From NCBI GenBank assembly GCA_964361645.1, contig CAYIBK010000007.1:1-49519 (forward strand): a DNA stretch of 49,519 nucleotides. Reading direction: 5' to 3'. The translations under genes and the position numbers were made by a program. Positions 47,960 through 49,519 of this stretch are shown in pieces (position 1 is the first letter of the stretch; every line of letters begins with the position of its first letter). Origin of the DNA: 2-01-FULL-39-33 sp964361645 (GTDB lineage Bacteria; Patescibacteriota; Patescibacteriia; 2-01-FULL-39-33). The notes beneath the pieces were generated by a model. It saw only the letters and a list, made by a program, of their open reading frames with translations, was not told the origin of the DNA and did no database searches.

Positions 47960-47972
47960 CCTGTCCCCGAGC
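47960..47972. repeat. Direct repeat of the tRNA-Gln 3' end
   Basis: CCTGTCCCCGAGC is identical to 47690-47702, the end of tRNA-Gln plus one base. Together they frame 257 bp. An attachment-site scar is one reading. Confidence 0.5.
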
Positions 47973-48041
47973 TAAATTGACTTTTCGATTAAAAAATGGG
48001 AAAATTAGAGTAATTATTACATTGAATGGACTATTAGGTCT

Positions 48042-48614
48042 ATGAATCACAAAAAAATAATTTATGTGTTTATTGATGCCTCTAATTTGTGGCAAGCGCA
48101 AAAAGCCAAGGGACGTTTTTTGGATTTGGGAAAAATAATAAACCATATCAAGAATAAATTCGAAGGAACGGAAATTAAAGTATTTTATTACACAGCTTTT
48201 CCAGCCGAAGGAACTAGATCTTATAACTTGGAAGGCAAACATAAATTTTTTACTTACCTCAAGAAAGGCCTCGGTTTTGAAGTCAGAAAAAAGGAACTAA
48301 AACAGATCTGGGTCGCTGATGATTACGGAGAACATATTGAGGAAAAGGGGAATATGGATGTGGAAATGACGATTGATGCCATGTTTCATATCAACAAATA
48401 CGATTTCGCTATATTTTTTACCGGCGATTCTGATTTTTTAGCATTAGTAACTCATTTAAGGACAAATGGTAAAAAAGTTTACGTGTTATCTACTAAGAAT
48501 AATATTTCAGAGGAATTGAGAACTGGCGGAGATGGTTACACTGATTTATTGCTGATTAAGGAAGATGTCTGGGGTAAGGAGTTAAAACATAGAATAGAAA
48601 TCAAAGCCAAATAA
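48042..48614 (+). CDS. NYN-domain protein (LabA/DUF88, PIN-like fold)
   Basis: The product is 190 aa and soluble. The acidic residues expected of the PIN-like site are in YVFIDASNLW (Asp12), EKGNMDVEMTIDAM (Asp106, Asp112) and FTGDSDFLALV (Asp129, Asp131). NYN proteins are putative RNases; some take part in RNA decay or defence. No ribosome site. It lies downstream of the tRNA-Gln repeat, followed by an unknown membrane protein and the methyltransferase. Confidence 0.88.
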   Translation: MNHKKIIYVFIDASNLWQAQKAKGRFLDLGKIINHIKNKFEGTEIKVFYYTAFPAEGTRSYNLEGKHKFFTYLKKGLGFEVRKKELKQIWVADDYGEHIEEKGNMDVEMTIDAMFHINKYDFAIFFTGDSDFLALVTHLRTNGKKVYVLSTKNNISEELRTGGDGYTDLLLIKEDVWGKELKHRIEIKAK

Positions 48615-48616
48615 AA

Positions 48617-48638
48617 TCACCCTCCGCGAGGAGGGTGA
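48617..48638. terminator. GC-rich hairpin after the NYN gene
   Basis: TCACCCTCC-GCGA-GGAGGGTGA, with no T-run. A second hairpin CTTTTAGTT/AACTAAAAG follows at 48657-48683. Confidence 0.5.
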
Positions 48639-48800
48639 CCCTTGGATGTAAAACCCCTTTAGTTATATGTAAACTAAAAGACATAAGTATTATATCATAT
48701 TTAGTGCTAAAGTCAATACATCTGTGGATAAATCATATATAAACATCTAATTTTAGATAAAATATGGCAAATAATATTGATGATTTAATTAAATAGATTT

Positions 48801-49445
48801 ATGGAAACCTTTAATATAATTACAAATTGGTTTTCAGAAAATTATGGCTGGATTATAGGGCTTTTTATTTCTTATCATATCTTTTTTCTGTCTAAACGAC
48901 TGTCAGACAAAGCAAAGCTGGAACATAAAGAGAGGGTTAAACAAAAAGCCGAAGAATTAAAATTAGGCAGAGAAGTTTATCTCGTGAATGTTAAAAGATA
49001 TTTTAAGGACTATCCCTCGAACAAGGAAAGAATGTTTAGCGGATATTCTCATATAAAAGCAGAGCTGAAGACCACAAGATTTGATGGGATTGAGTTTTTC
49101 TCTGGCATTAAAGATGTTTACAGAAAACCAGATGGCGGATTAACGCTGAATAGTAAAAGTGGAAAAACAGAGCAGGAGAAAATCAAGGTTTTTGAGGTTG
49201 GCGTAGTTCCTTACGAATGGATAGAATATGTAGATTTGCGGGGAGATGAATATGGCTTTGTCCCATTATTCTTTTGCTACTTCAAGGGAAGCAGGTATTG
49301 GAAAAAATCGTTAAAAAGCCTTTTACCTTTTGGCTACCCATACAAAGAAATTATTTATTATCGAGAAAGCGAAGTTTATCACGAGGGTAGTGATCCCGTT
49401 GATATGAAATATCGTTTTATAGATGAGTCAATTTCAAAAAAATAA
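48801..49445 (+). CDS. Membrane-anchored protein of unknown function
   Basis: The product is 214 aa. An N-terminal helix (about residues 14-30) is followed by a charged helix (about 31-54) and a mixed domain with several aromatic segments (YEWIEYVDLRGDEYGFVPLF, FGYPYKEIIYY). The domain is probably cytoplasmic because of the basic residues after the helix. It precedes the adenine methyltransferase by 4 nt, so the two are likely one operon. I recognise no family. Confidence 0.65.
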   Translation: METFNIITNWFSENYGWIIGLFISYHIFFLSKRLSDKAKLEHKERVKQKAEELKLGREVYLVNVKRYFKDYPSNKERMFSGYSHIKAELKTTRFDGIEFFSGIKDVYRKPDGGLTLNSKSGKTEQEKIKVFEVGVVPYEWIEYVDLRGDEYGFVPLFFCYFKGSRYWKKSLKSLLPFGYPYKEIIYYRESEVYHEGSDPVDMKYRFIDESISKK

Positions 49446-49449
49446 TTTT

Positions 49450-49519
49450 ATGGCAAATAAATCATTAAATAAAAATTTGCGCAATGCAAGTAAAGCCAAA
49501 AAAGACGAGTTTTATACTC
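49450..49519 (+). CDS. EcoRI-type adenine-specific DNA methyltransferase (N-terminus only)
   Basis: Only 23 codons are in the window. The start MANKSLNKNLRNASKAKKDE followed by FYT is the conserved opening of the EcoRI-family adenine methyltransferases (KAKKDEFYTQ-type). It would methylate an adenine in a short DNA site. The usual catalytic NPPF/NPPY motif lies beyond the edge. It may belong to a restriction-modification system continuing to the right. Confidence 0.6.
   Translation, partial: MANKSLNKNLRNASKAKKDEFYT

Noticed and set aside
1..49519. CRISPR array or complete insertion sequence
   Set aside because: No regularly spaced repeats and no transposase-like protein were found; the repeats are isolated palindromes.

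Overview
The window looks like part of a metagenome-derived scaffold of a Candidatus Patescibacteria (CPR, Parcubacteria-like) genome. This is inferred from its AT-rich sequence, tightly packed short genes, many single-pass or lipid-anchored surface proteins, a DUF4012 protein paired with an Ig-like-repeat membrane protein, GT4 glycosyltransferases, a membrane-bound parvulin, and abundant palindromic intergenic repeats. A run of exactly 100 N at 26435-26534 is a scaffold gap. The standard code (TGA = stop) fits, because several genes end in TGA at sensible places. I see no rRNA genes, no CRISPR array and no complete insertion sequence.

Layout. 1-5.1 kb: end of an upstream gene, a secreted unknown, lepA with a partly duplicated 5' end, a coiled-coil protein and recJ. 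5.2-9.0 kb: a small unknown, RNase HI, then an operon of two paralogous SPFH/prohibitin-like lipoproteins with a small membrane protein between them. 9.1-9.7 kb: RNase P RNA carrying an AT-rich insertion bounded by an 18-bp inverted repeat. 9.75-16.3 kb: a polyprenyl-phosphate sugar transferase and three GT4 glycosyltransferases, with small membrane-protein genes between them, one of them broken by a stop codon. 16.4-21.3 kb: a DUF4012 protein and its Ig-like-repeat partner. 21.3-25.8 kb: tgt without its usual zinc cysteines, a frameshifted zinc-finger mini-gene, a possible STAS-like protein, a WecA/TagO-type transferase, a DUF192 protein and rplU. 25.8-28.1 kb (minus strand): dnaB, ybaB (cut by the gap) and recR. 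28.3-32.4 kb: tRNA-Lys and a probable envelope-stress cluster (Ser-rich-tailed coiled-coil protein, membrane protein, PspA-like coiled coil). 32.6-38.0 kb: a small protein, a matrixin-like metalloprotease, a UvrD/PcrA helicase and a PIN-PhoH ATPase. 38.4-47.5 kb: a His/Pro-rich lipoprotein, a P-type cation ATPase with an overlapping bPH-domain protein, FtsB/DivIC, a parvulin, tRNA-Thr, an RlpA-like protein, ftsE and ftsX. 47.4-49.5 kb: a small basic protein, tRNA-Gln, a NYN-domain protein, an unknown membrane protein and the start of an EcoRI-type adenine methyltransferase.

How the genes fit together. Most of the window serves DNA maintenance (RecJ, RecR, DnaB, UvrD), translation (LepA, Tgt, bL21, RNase P, tRNAs) and the cell envelope (glycan building, FtsEX/FtsB division, RlpA, parvulin, SPFH and Psp-like stress proteins). 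Two expression styles are visible. Core genes mostly lack a Shine-Dalgarno site, and one (the WecA-like gene) is apparently leaderless. Small membrane proteins, lipoproteins and the stress-like operons have strong AAGGAG-type sites behind TTGACA-17-TATAAT-type promoters.

Most promising leads: the inverted-repeat-bounded insertion in rnpB, the lepA 5' duplication, the paired SPFH lipoproteins, palindromic repeats that have entered coding and RNA genes, Tgt without its zinc cysteines, and the frameshifted CxxC mini-gene. All calls were made by eye from the sequence; no similarity search was run.
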